A stretch of DNA of 64,000 nucleotides, from assembly GCF_050436995.1 (NCBI RefSeq), contig NC_134766.1:3410001-3474000 (forward strand), given 5' to 3'. The notes below the pieces were generated by a model, which made no database searches, was not told where the DNA came from, and was given only the letters and a program-made list of their open reading frames with translations. The first letter of the stretch is position 1, and every line of letters begins with the position of its first letter. Shown here piece after piece: positions 9,723 to 22,300 of this stretch. The translations under genes and the position numbers were made by a program. This DNA comes from Anticarsia gemmatalis. Taxonomy: Eukaryota; Arthropoda; Insecta; Lepidoptera; Erebidae.

Positions 9723-12611
9723 AAATCCAAGAATGTTTCAGTTCGCACCAGTAGTTCCATCTTGCATCTTCTTTCTTGAATTCTGGCTGTGGCTTACCGC
9801 AGCCCTGTTAGGTATGCTTCTATTCTGATATCAAAGAACTGGAGTGAATGTTATATACACTATCCAAAAGCACTTTAGGCTACACGTTTAAGCAGAATTT
9901 TATACTTCTCATGCGATAAGAATTAGGTACATCGATAATTCTGATATATTTACCCTTGCATAACGTTATTTAATATTATGTAATAATGGTTGACTTGACT
10001 TGACTTGTCACATTGCATTTTTAGCTTAAAAGGAGACACCATACCTAGAACTGTTGCATAAATTTAGAAAAAGTCTATAAATTATACGGTATTTTGTACA
10101 TTGATTATTTTAAAATCTGCCCGAATATTATCCATAAAAATAATTTCGCGACAAATTTTAGAACTTCTAAAATTGGTTAAAAAAAGCTTCCTTTTCAAAG
10201 ACATCTTACACAGCATTTCTGAAACGGTAAAGTTAGGTATATTATCAAAACTATGAAATAAAGTCAACTTGATAACAAGGTAAAGTAACAAAGGCAAAAT
10301 AAAATACAAAATCTAAGTCTTTGCAACAAACGCAGCGCTTCTTTCAACTAAAACAGCAACCTTTTCTTTTAAACCAACAAGCACTTTTCCATTTCTTTTC
10401 GGCCATTAATTTGCTAGAATCTGATTACATTTGTCGTGGAATTGTACAAATAGTTCAAGTTTATGTCGTTCTTTCACGAGATCACGAAAACAGCTGACAT
10501 GTTGTTTTATTACTTTAAGTCTTTTACGGAGGTAACCTTGAACAATTTGATTTATGGCTCTTGTTTTGCCTTCCGTTGTCTTTATATGATACTTCCGGTA
10601 TTTTATTAGCTATACTTCTAGATATTTATTTATAGAAGAAAGTTGGTGTGTGTTGCTTTCACCAAAAACTTAAACAAATTTATAAACTTTTGCGTAGAGA
10701 ATCTGGTTGCAAACGGATGATTCAGTTTCCGGACGACATGCCTGTGTTTTTGAAATTGGTGCTGAAAGAGGAATACTACATAATAATATTCAAAAACCAA
10801 TCTACGTTGGTAATTTACACACATAGAAAGATTATTTCGAATACACACACACTTTCAAAAAAACATTTTTGTATTATATAACGTAGGCTAGAACTATTAC
10901 ATATTTTCGTGATAGACGAATATACAATCACTATTACAGTACTTTGTATCGTCGACCCTACATTTTTACCGCTCGACAGGGCACCCTTCGTAAAGCCCCT
11001 ATCCCTACATGTACGAACCCTTGTACAAGATTGTACCCGTAGGGCTTAGTCGAACATATATCTTTTATCGAAAATACATGTATTACGGAACTTATGCCGT
11101 GTTTTCATTGTATAATTTTTTGATAATGTTGTGTTACGAAGTTAAGTAAATGTTATTGTAAATAATAAATATACCTAAAATAATAAAAGTTAGAGCGTGT
11201 ACATAAATTAATATCGGAATCAAAATGCAAGATATTTGAAATCGTAAGCTCGTTTAAAGTGACACGGTCAAATTACAGATTTAGATTAAATATATTCTGT
11301 ATTAATAGGCTGGTCATAATATTTCTCTATCAGGATTTTATATAGGTATTTTGTATTTGGTGCATTTTGGAGATCTTTCAATTTCAAGTGTGAAAAAGCA
11401 AGCAAGCAATGTCAAAGCAGTGATGTATAATTAATTAATTAATAACTGTAAAGAAGTAACAATAATTTAGTGGTTTTTTTAAAATTCAGTACTTATTTCC
11501 TTGTTTTTCAATACTAGGGCCTATAGGGTTATTTGGTAGGTGCAGATCATTCAGGTGGTGAAGGTACTAGGAATGTATCTGCCTAGGATTCAGCCTAAAT
11601 AGCCACTTATATAAAACACATATCACTATAAAACTGTTGCAGATTCATTCAAATACATTTCGGGGATTTCCCCACACATAAATTCACTAGCTCTATATTA
11701 TCGTAGCACAGGAAAATAGATGTATCTTTCTGCGACTCCTTGGAAAATATTGTTCGATATAAAAAGTATCTGATGTGTTAGTTCAGGTTAAACACCATCG
11801 CTGTACCAAAGTTTCATAAAAAATCCGTTCTGTAGTTTTGACGTAAAGTAACAAACATCCAAATATTTATAATATTAATCTAAATTAGTTCAGTTGTTTG
11901 GAAATCATTGCGTAACATACGATCCATCCTTACAAACTTTCACATTTCAGTTTTGAAATAATTGCGTAGCATACATACAAAGGTCTGTACATCCTCACAA
12001 ACTTTCACATTTATAATATTATTATAATATTTACTAGGCCTATTTATCGTTACAAAATATTTTCGCATCATCGTCTATTAAACGCGAAACAAGCTAACGA
12101 CATTATAATGAGACTAAACACTGCGCTATTTCATCATTTATGTTTGACAAACAATCATTAAGTTCTGCTTACATTGCTCAATTGATAGCGACAGGGTTTC
12201 CTTTTTGATTTATTTATAAGGAGTTTCAGGAACTCTTATTTCGTTGATACGGTTCTAAAGAATCAAGAAAGGAAATAAACTTAGCAGACTTTGCAGCGAT
12301 TGTTTTGCCCAATCAAAGCGGTATATTTTTTATTAACGTCATATTTTAGCTAATTAAAACAATACCCTAATAATTGAAAATACTTTTAATAAGTTAATAA
12401 ATGATTATAATTATGAAAAAACCTTTCTTCTTCATAAATCACTCTGTAATATTGATGAAAATCGCATGAATATTTGACAAGTAGTTTTGAAACGATCACA
12501 TTGAGACAAATCAATGGGCGAGAATTATATTTTATAACAATACAGTAATGAAAGTTTACACTTTTAAGCCAAGGCCAGCCCTTATTTGACCAGCACTTAT
12601 TGAAAATAATA

Positions 12612-12690
12612 GTCAATTATTTCCCACTGCTGGGAAACGGTCTCCTCCTAGAATAACAGAGGCTACAGTCCACAACGCTAGCCGAATGCG
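12612..12690 (+). repeat. SINE fragment (CCCACTGCTGGG family)
   Basis: Contains TTCCCACTGCTGGGAAACG, CTCCTCC and GCCGAATGCGGGCTG, matching the longer copy at 31,258-31,512. Confidence 0.6.
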
Positions 12691-15604
12691 GGCTGCGACA
12701 ATACTAAAGAAAAAATAATATTATAATGTGTATAAGTCGCGACAGTTTAAAATCGTTCAAGAGAAAATGTTGAAATGAAAAACGGGTCTAATCTAACCAA
12801 ACCTAAATTACAGTTTTACTTAATAATGGAAAATGTTTATCTTCAATTAGGCTCCCAATAGAGTTTGAGAGTTTGTTCATCAATCTTCATTAAGTCCGCG
12901 ACGATTTTCAGCTTAAAATATTGATTAATTAAAAGCTTTCAACTAAGATTTGTATCTATCAGAGGAAATTAGGGACTTCTTTTCTATTAATTTAGTAAAG
13001 TGTAGCTAGAATAATTTATATTCATATTTTTTTTAGTGTCATGTGATATTTGTTTATTCTAAGGGAAAATGGAGAAATTTCTAAACTATACTTTTCAAGG
13101 TCGTATAGGTTAGTTTTTTACTATTATTGATAAAATAGATCTTAGAACAGAATTTACCAATTTAAAGCAGAAGCGAAATGTACTTATAATAGAGGTAGAA
13201 AATGTTATAGTTAGATCTTTAGGAAAAAAATTAGTTAAATTTGTTTTTGAACTCACGTAGTTAAAAGGATCAGCGATAGAATTTAAATATTTTCCGTGAA
13301 ATAGATGTTACAAAGGGTTACTCATAAATAGCCATGGTTTTTTTTTAAAACGTTTGTATATACAATCTTGGAGTCAAATAGAGCTATTCGAAAAGCGTAA
13401 GTATTTTTCATTTTTAAAGTTACAACATTATCTATAATCATTTCAGTTCTGTGTAAAATAATCGCAAGTCGTATTGAAAGAATAACAATGGCTATTTGTT
13501 AGTTACGCGAGTTAATTGCTCACTTTGCGTTGAAAAAGCAGACTACATACAACATAGTTACGTACTATTATATACTGAAGCAAAATACTTTTTGATAAAT
13601 ACATTTACCTGTGTGTAATAATAACTATCTGAGAGATTTTCAATGATCATTTGGCAGTATTTCAGCTAATTTTTGACATCATAGGTATATTTTTTTTTAT
13701 AAGTATTTGGTCTGAGCCTGGATGTTAATGTATCAATATAAGTATGTATTTAGAAGTATATAAGTATGTTTATAGCCATTTGGTTACCATAGTACAAGCT
13801 CTGCTTAGTTTGTAATCAAATAACCGTGTGTGAATTGTCCAAAGATATTTATTTATCTTTTTTTACATTTGGCACGAAGATTGTAAAAGAAAGGTACAGT
13901 CTTCTTTACGCTGTTTAGTTTTTGGTAAATTAATGAGATTTTGTATATCTTTTATCTATTACTTTTATTTTTCTCTGCGTTAGTTAGTTGGCTGGTTAGC
14001 TATCAATTGCTATGGTGACTGTATGTATACAGTACCTACCAAAAACTGAAGTCTTATACGACTTATAAGTCTTTAATTTCTTCTCCTCAGTGATACTATA
14101 ACCGTGCCTCAATAGAAATCTTGTAAACAACAATGATTCTCTCAGTGAAAAAGGTCGACATTGGAAAATTAAACAAAAATAATTATAACGTCTCGACAAG
14201 GTTACTGTAGCAGGAAACCTATACTGAAATAGATCTCGAGCTATTGTAACGTAATTATTATCTTCTTGCTAAATAATAAGAAATCTACACATACAAAAAT
14301 CATTAAAATTAAATCTAAAAATACCTTGGCGTAAATGCCTGATATTCGAAATAGCCAAGAAAAAAAAATCATTGGCATTTTCCACGACACCTTGGTCTAA
14401 TGTTTCGAAATGTGAAATTAAAAACTACTTACGTCATTTCTGCTACGCAGTGTGCTTCTTTTAGGTCGTAGTAACACATCCTTAAAGTCTAGTTTAACTT
14501 CGTTTATAATATTAGGCATTTTGTCACTAAACACTTGGTGTTATCGTAAAATAAACTGTGTTGTATTGAGGCGACCGCGCGTTCCTTCCCGCGCGTAATA
14601 TCGACTGACGAATGCAGCCGGTGTTGGCGTGCTACGGTGATATTTTCCGGGGAAAATTTCCCCGAGTTTTTCTAATGCAGGGAAAATTTCCCAGGGAAAA
14701 TAAATTATTAATAAACTTTTTATTCGCTTACAGTTAGCGTTTTATTAAACTTAATAACCGTTATAATAGAAATGTATAATAGAACTGTATACAAGAAATG
14801 CATTACAGGCGAAATCGACTGCCAAGTCATCCGTAAAATAAATTGTAAGTTCTTTTATTCTCATTATAATAGATCCTTAATATTGCTAAAAGATATTCTG
14901 TTAAACACCGAAACATAACATTACCGAATTAGTTTGGCAATCATAGCAAAACAATTTGCAAAAAAGTGGTCCCTATATAATTAGCTCATGAGCAAAAACC
15001 AGGTTTAACCCGTAAAGAAGGAAAATCCATAAACTGGCAACTCTATTTCGACAAGCGTGACACTACGTCACGAGGGCGCACAGAAATACACGCTTTCAGT
15101 CGTTAGGTGAAGGTTAGCGAATGACCGACGATTTAATGCACAAAATTACATAAAAAATACAAAACAATTACTTTTACTCCATTATTTATTAATAAAAAAA
15201 TATAAAAATGTTTTTTTGAGCTTTAAAAACTCATTTTTGGTTATGTTATTGACATAATAGTCAGCTGTTTAGTTCGCACATGCGCAATGCGGAAAGCAAT
15301 GTTGCCAAATGAAAATGACATTGGGCGTTTGACCGAGGACGGGGCGAGCGTCTTCTCATTTCGCGCGTCTAATATTAGTTTGTAAATGTCAATTAACTAC
15401 AATGTTTAAATTATTATAGGTATTTATATTATGTCTAGTCTTTAGATAATGTAACTATCAAGATATGCATGTTAATTATAAGTATTATTATATATATTAT
15501 GTAAAGCTGTGCTTATTTTTGCATTGATAGAGATGTAGAGTTCGGTTAATTTAAAACTGCACACAATTTTATCGAATATCATATTAAACTACTTATACGT
15601 TAAA

Positions 15605-15860
15605 TCTATACTAACATTATAAAGCTGAAGAGTTTGTTTGTTTGTTTGTTTGTTTGAACGCGCTAATCTCAGGAACTACTGATCCGATTTGAAAAATTCT
15701 TTTAGTGTTAGATAGCCTACTTATTGAGGAAGGCTATAGGCTATATCGTTACGCTACGACCAATAGGAGCGGAGTAGCAACGAGAAATGTTACAAAAACG
15801 GGGAAAATTATGACGCATTCTCTCTTAAGTAACGCAAGCGAAGTTGCGCGGGTCAGCTAG
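15605..15860 (+). mobile_element. Non-autonomous Helitron
   Basis: Complete plus-strand copy, TCTATACTAACATTATAAAG start, GCGCGGGTCAGCTAG end. Confidence 0.88.
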
Positions 15861-16091
15861 TATAAAATATACTTACATACTTAAATATAAAGTAAACTAT
15901 AAAGTCGCATCTGTCTGTCTTGTCTGCCGGCATTAACTACTAAACGAATTTCCACTTGGTTTTATCAATTAACATTGTCTAGTAGTTAAAAAAAATGATT
16001 TTAGTGTTTGTATTCTGTTTAATTGCCTGAAATATAATGATGTTGTTACATGCTTGAAGTCTAATGAGGAACAAGTTACTATACTCCGGCG

Positions 16092-16205
16092 ATTTCAAAC
16101 TTGTGAACTAAGTCATGTCATATTATCGGAGTCCCTCGCTCGCACTTACACATTGTCACATTTCTATGATTCTTTTGATTATGACGTAGTTCGCACATTT
16201 GCAGC
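16092..16205. repeat. MITE copy related to 18,833-18,952
   Basis: Contains AAGTCATGTCATATTATCGG, CTCGCACTTACACATTGTCAC and GTAGTTCGCACATT. The copy at 18.83-18.95 kb has the same words in the opposite orientation. Confidence 0.5.
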
Positions 16206-16321
16206 AGCCTGACTATATGAGGAAGGACAATGTGAAGTAATAAAGGATACATTTTTGATTCCTAACTAACTTTAACAAAATAAAAAGCGAGTTAAACAAT
16301 GAAAGAGTATATTATACTAGT

Positions 16322-19300
16322 TCAGGCGGCTTGATCAGGGCCGGGCGCTATGGTGGTAGGTAACATCTCTTCAAACAACTGTCTCGTGGTGCTCAGGTAC
16401 GTCACTGTCAAAACATAGAAGAAAAACATAGATTTGAAAGTCGCTTTACTTTATAAAAGAGCTAAAAATCTTGACCCACAATCGTAGATTGAAGCCGTCT
16501 TCAAAAGGTAAATTATACACCCTATTGTGACCATTGTCTTATGGCCAAGTGGGATATTTTTTACTCTACGAGACAGAGAAACGTTCATTAGAGTCTGCAT
16601 AAAAAACGCATGGTCAAGACACTCATTCCGAAACCAATACAGCTTTGATCTGGCCGAAACAACGGGAGAGAAAAGAGATTGTATCTGTAGACTATAGGCT
16701 AACGACTTAGTATCGTGAATCCCACGCTTGCCCAGCATACGCCCTCAGGGCTCTCTACTAAGTTGGTGGACAACACAACATAGGACTTGTTACGTAGAAG
16801 TTTCGACATACGTTTGTTATCATCATCCTTGTGTTCATCAGCGCGCCAGACGCCAAGGTCCTCGGTGCGCGGCGTGAACATGGCTGCCTTGTAGTTGCCG
16901 TACCCGTCGCACTCCACGTCCGAACCAGTCCTGCACTTCTCACGGGCACAATCTAATAAGAATTATAGATTTCTTTAGTATAAAAAATAATTTAATCCAT
17001 TGTTGCTTCCGGTTCTCCCCACAAAAAAAGAGGGATTAAGTCTCGAATCGACAACGATGGCTAACTAATATTTGTAAGTTGCATACTTTGTGCCCTTTTA
17101 GGAATTTCAACTTCTTGATTACAAACTTAGCTATGAGCTAATGAAATGTATATTATTTCGACAATGAGAACCGGCAGTGCAAAACAATAGGACGTTTTAT
17201 CACATGAAGCAAAAATGCTCACCACAATTCATATTGGATACTTCTACTCGCGGTACTTTGATACCTTGAATGACGGAACCGTCTTCCAGAGCACAGTAAC
17301 ATACGAAGCGGCGACACTGAGAAAATAAATAATATATTCGTGACTTAGGACGAATAGATCTTTATTTCAAAAAAGTACAGAAACAGGGAGTTATAACAAA
17401 ATATGTTAAAAATAACTTTTACTACTCTAAGCAACCGCTGTTAATAAGATTAATAGAAAAAATCTAAGCAACTTAACTACAATCACAATAGCCAATTGAA
17501 AACAGCTTACATAAAAACGATTACGAAACCTTATAATCAATCGTTTCACTACATCAATGTAAATAAACATAGAAATACTTATGTAATAAAAGGTTTTACC
17601 TGTACAGGTGCATACAACCAAAGCGGCGTGCACTGCGGCGCGTTGTAGTGCAGATGTCCGTCAGGTCCGTACTTCTTCTTGAAGTACTTCAGCTCACGCT
17701 TGCACGGCTCTGACATAGATATCAACATAATTTCAGTTCATTGTGACTTTACATCGACTAAAATAAAGTCATGTCTCATTTAAATTGTGTAAAATAATTC
17801 TGCCGTATCGAGAAATCCTAAGATTATATTATCAACCGTCCTCTCTCCCTTCTTAACCAGATATCATAAAGAAATCTTCACAAATCCGAAATCTCCAGGA
17901 CTCCCATATAAAATACAGCCTCATAATAATTATATCGCTAACTGCTAAATCTCAATATCAATTCGTTAAATTATAAAAAAAATGCATGGCATATCAACCG
18001 TTAGCCAGGAGTTCTCCCTCATGCCTCTTCCTGCGGCCCTGGGTAGCAGACTGTACTACGTGGATGTCCTGACACCGACCCTGCCGACACACCAGTCCGT
18101 CATCACAGCCTGGCTCCAGGAACTCTTCCTCTACCTGCACAGAGAAGGAATATGGACTACCTGGTGGTTTTCATGGCTATTTTATGTAAAATAATTATTG
18201 TGGCATTCTTGATTGTCTTATATTAGAATTGTCGTAGAATTATAGAACACAGCTGCTTTCCGCCCACACCTTTGCCCACGTAGAAATTTCACCTTCGGAG
18301 TGAAATTTCCGAAAATCCTCTCTCAGAGTGCTTGATCCTCTACTTTCTTATGGAATTTTCATACCAAATTTCTACTTTCTACGTTCAGTAGTTTCGGCTG
18401 TGCTCACTGACGGATGAGTTTTATATAAATACCTGCGGACCCGACAGACGTTGTCTGTCTACACGTCTTTAATTTGTAAAAAATAATTTAAAAAAATTGT
18501 CCAGCGGACAAAATTGTGAATCTAAACCATTCTCAGATCCCCTTGAACACACACAAAAAATTTCATCAAAATCGGTCCAGTCGTTTAAGAGAAGTTCAAT
18601 GACATACACACTTACAGAAGAATTATATATATAAAGATATTGATATTGATTGACTCGGGAAAAAATATAATACCTACTAACCTTGACCTTTTTAGTAAAC
18701 AAAAGAGCAGTAAACGAAGACACTAACCTCTATTTCCACGGTACCGTTGACTTTTTGAATAGTTTTCTTGAATTCGGCACACTTTTCACCCAATTCTGTA
18801 TAATAAAAAAAATCTTATACTCAGGCCGTTACAAACGTCATAATCAAAAGAATTATAGTAATGTGACAATGTGTAAGTGCGAACGAGAGATTCCGATAAA
18901 ATGACATGACATAGTTCGCAAATTATTTTAATTTGCTAACTATGTCATGTGCACGAGCATAGTAATTTTACTGCATGGATTATCAGTATTGTCTAAATGT
19001 AAGAGCTAAATTTACACTAGTCAATCAAAAAAATATCTGATTCATCTAAGGCGCTGTCTCCACGGGCGAGAGAATCGCGACGAGTCCGCCCTTGTATCGT
19101 CGGACAATCTCCACGAACGATAATTCCGCCGCGTATCGTCGCGACTCGTAGCCCGCGTTTTCCTTGTTTAAAAAGCTTCTCGAAACAAGAGGCAACATTG
19201 AAAACAAATGACGCTGCATTTGACTCGCTGCTTGTCGCGGCCGACTAGCGACGATGTATTGACGTTTCGCACGCTCGTTGACACTCGTCGTATCGCGGCG

Positions 19301-22300
19301 ATATTATCGCCGTGTGGAGACGGTTCCATAGAGAGTGTATAGAAATACGTGGCACGACGATAATATCGCCGCGATTCTCTCGCCCGTGGAGACAGCGCCT
19401 AACAATAGCCAATTACAAAATCGACGGCTCGCCGAGAACCTTCTATAAAACTCACGATGATAAACGCTGCATCGTCCACAACAGTTGCACTGTTCCTTAT
19501 CAGGCAGGAACCCTCCCGGAGAGCACGCGTCCTCCGTCACCTGCCCCATGCTGCACTCGAAGCCGCGGCACGAGATCGGACAGTCCTCGCCCGTAGCCGG
19601 CTCGTAGCGGAAGCTACGGCGGCTACGAAATACGGGAATTTAAGTATGAGTAGTTATATTTGGGATAGTGATAATTGCCTGTATGTTATATTAATATAAT
19701 TTGTATTTTTATGTACCCTTTATATACACGACATATAATATACACGTAACGGCACAGTCAAATACAGCCTTATGCATTTTAATATAGTTTTATTTCTGTG
19801 TTAAAATTTAAAACAGATTTGCTATTGCAAAATGCAAGTTACGGATTTCGCATTTTTAAACCCATTATAAGACTCTTAACTTCGCCTTTTATAAAGAAAG
19901 AATACTTATACCTAGGTATATAAAAAAAACAATTAAATAAACAAAACAATTGGTTCAAGTAATACATGCAAATGACGATCCATGTCATAAATTATGAACT
20001 TTTTCCAATGGAAAGTTGTAAAGAGCGACATAGTTCTAATAAATACAAAGTTATATTTATTCTTGGACACTATTGGACAGTTTCTTTGATCGATAGATTT
20101 ATTACGAACATTATAAATTGTCTATGCTTTGAGAATAAACAGCTGCGGCCTGCGTGCTCCACTTTTAACTTTAAAGTTTATCGTACCTTTCTGTATTCTC
20201 ATACCACTGTAACTAAAATGCTGGTAAATGTATTTTAATAACAGTATGAGAGTTTATCAAATCAGCCTAGTAGCACGATTCTCTACGGTCAATACTATCG
20301 AGTATCGAGAGGTTCACATTTAATGTATGTACTGTAAAAATAGCTTGTGTAAATCCCGCTAGAGGAGGTAATTGGATTTTCACACTCAAATTTACCGATA
20401 GCTAACCGGTTGTAAATAGTCGATAATGGTAGATAATCGCGCTACAGTATTTTAAAAAGTAGAAAAAAGAATACCTATTAGAAATAACTATGTTTAAACT
20501 AACTTATGTAAATCTAAACCTACATTATAACTCCATCGCGTACGATGTTTTGTAAATATAGCTTGGTTTGAGAACGAAAACCTCCAAGAGTAATATATTA
20601 TTGAAATGACTTACATATTTAATGTTTCGTTCGGTATTTGCGGTACTGTAACGGGAACACCTGGAAATTATAATATTCTTACAAACTAGAATTTAGAATT
20701 CTTTCATAAAGTAGCAGAAATATAAACGTACTAGCTGACCCGGCGAACGCTGTTTTGCCATGTAAATTTAAAAAATAAATTATGGGTTATGAAAAATGAT
20801 AGGTAGTTATGATAGATGTTGGCCGATTGTCAGACCTACTCATATGCCCACAAAATTTCATGAGAATCGGTCTAGCCGTTGCAGAGGAGTACGGTAACTA
20901 ACATTGTGACATGGCAATTTTATATATAAGATATTAAAGATTTCATATTATATTTCTGCACTTACTTTTTCCCTCATAATTTTTAGACTACTGTATCATT
21001 TTTAATGACCAAGACAGTATCAACTTACATCGTCGCAGTGTTTTATCACATCGAAGAGCCTTGTACTCTTGTTCAGGGTGTCCCCAGTAAGGGTTGCAGC
21101 CAGCTCTGAAATCTGAACTCATAATAATATACCATACACTTACTTAAGTCCATTTGATACATTTCAACACAAAATAAATCAACTTTCTATTGATATTTGC
21201 TACTAAAATAATTGATAAGTATATAATGGGGGTTACTTTTTAATACGGGGGTTACATAGTTACATACTGTAAAATGGAAAAAAATGGGCATGTTTAATGG
21301 CAAATACACAATTTGAAACGCTACAATTTTATTATTAGCGATATTTAACACCAAGAACTAGCAAACTATACTCGTCGTAGCATTTTATGCGAGCTATTTA
21401 CTTAATACTATAATCAAATTAACCCCAAATTTTCCTAAAGTAACAGCATTCTACGGTTTAAGATAAGAAGGTAATAAGTTACCTATAGTAGTAACAGGTA
21501 GGAATTCTTCAGTGTCAAAGCTGTATTCGTCTTCAATGCATGACTGGTCCAATTCTGAAATTGTGTGATAATTGAGTCTTATCTCCACCACGCAATCTTT
21601 AGGGGATAAGTTACGAGCGTATGGACGCACTTCACTTACGTACATGCACATATACGCTTGTACCAAGTTTATCTGCATTCAACGTATGATCTTATGGGGC
21701 CACCCCAATACAGACATACACGAATGCTGAAAATACCTTCTTTGAATCGAGTAAACGCTTGTGACTGATGTAATAAAGAACACCTCGGGAAGATATCAAC
21801 TTGGGAATCTTACACGAGCCTTAGCTAGCTTAATAAATTTAATCCATTAACGTCCCACTGCTGGGCCAAGGTCCCGGAACGAGGGAAGGGTTAGGCCCTA
21901 ACTGACAAATTTTAGACTTAATTAGCTAGATGCATATTTTTTTATATTTATCGAAACATGGGTCACGAGTTTGTTGCAATTTCTTTGAGGTGAATCCAAA
22001 GATTGATTAGTAATCAACGTAGTACTTACTTCAAATCATTTTTCAAGGGTTATTACGGGAAAAGAGAAGTCTCCTTATTGCGACTTAATATGTCTTAATG
22101 TTATTAATATCATACCTCTATAAAATATGCACTCGTCGCAACACCTGCACTGCGAGTAGTCTGCAGGCACGAACATCGTACGCCACTTGCCGTACTTGCG
22201 GTTACAATATGTGCGATACTCTGACGGGTGCACCTTCCTCTCTCTATGAATATGAATAAGGAGATATAAATATTTTAACACACTCGTGATGGGTTTTCGG

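Larger units (their letters stand above)
1..16321. other. Gene-poor repeat-rich stretch
   Basis: I find no supportable coding exon here. The longest open frames (up to about 97 codons) have no family resemblance and no exon-like boundaries, and several lie inside SINEs. The content is layered repeats (listed separately) in AT-rich DNA. From about 9.73 to 15.6 kb I see almost only AT-rich sequence with a SINE fragment near 12.6 kb. Two more GC-rich patches, 14,560-14,700 (with the self-complementary word CCGGGGAAAATTTCCCCG) and 15,040-15,370 (with CpG-rich words), could be promoter-like, but nothing coding adjoins them. Confidence 0.6.

Noticed and set aside
10630..10881. Overlapping frames of 72 and 77 codons on opposite strands
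   Set aside because: No family resemblance, no splice-site context, and antisense to each other in AT-rich DNA.
16451..16738. 95-codon minus-strand frame between the last two exons of the cysteine-rich gene
   Set aside because: Lies in an intron, overlaps a MITE end (CTCTCTACTAAGTTG), and shows no domain; the exon before ends at a good GTATGT donor.
17997..18134. TGA directly after ELLANG as the end of the cysteine-rich gene
   Set aside because: A GT donor just before it gives phase 1, which fits the next exon (EPCKRELKYF) and brings four further exons with a Tg domain to a clean stop. Kept as a possible retained-intron isoform.
20615..21105. Ending the cysteine-rich gene with an exon reading VFPLQYRKYRTKH and a stop
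   Set aside because: That frame needs the second AG acceptor of the 21.1-kb exon and loses its cysteines. Using the upstream AG (exon start 21,112) keeps CNPYWGH...CDKTLRRC in frame and all later exons then join in phase.
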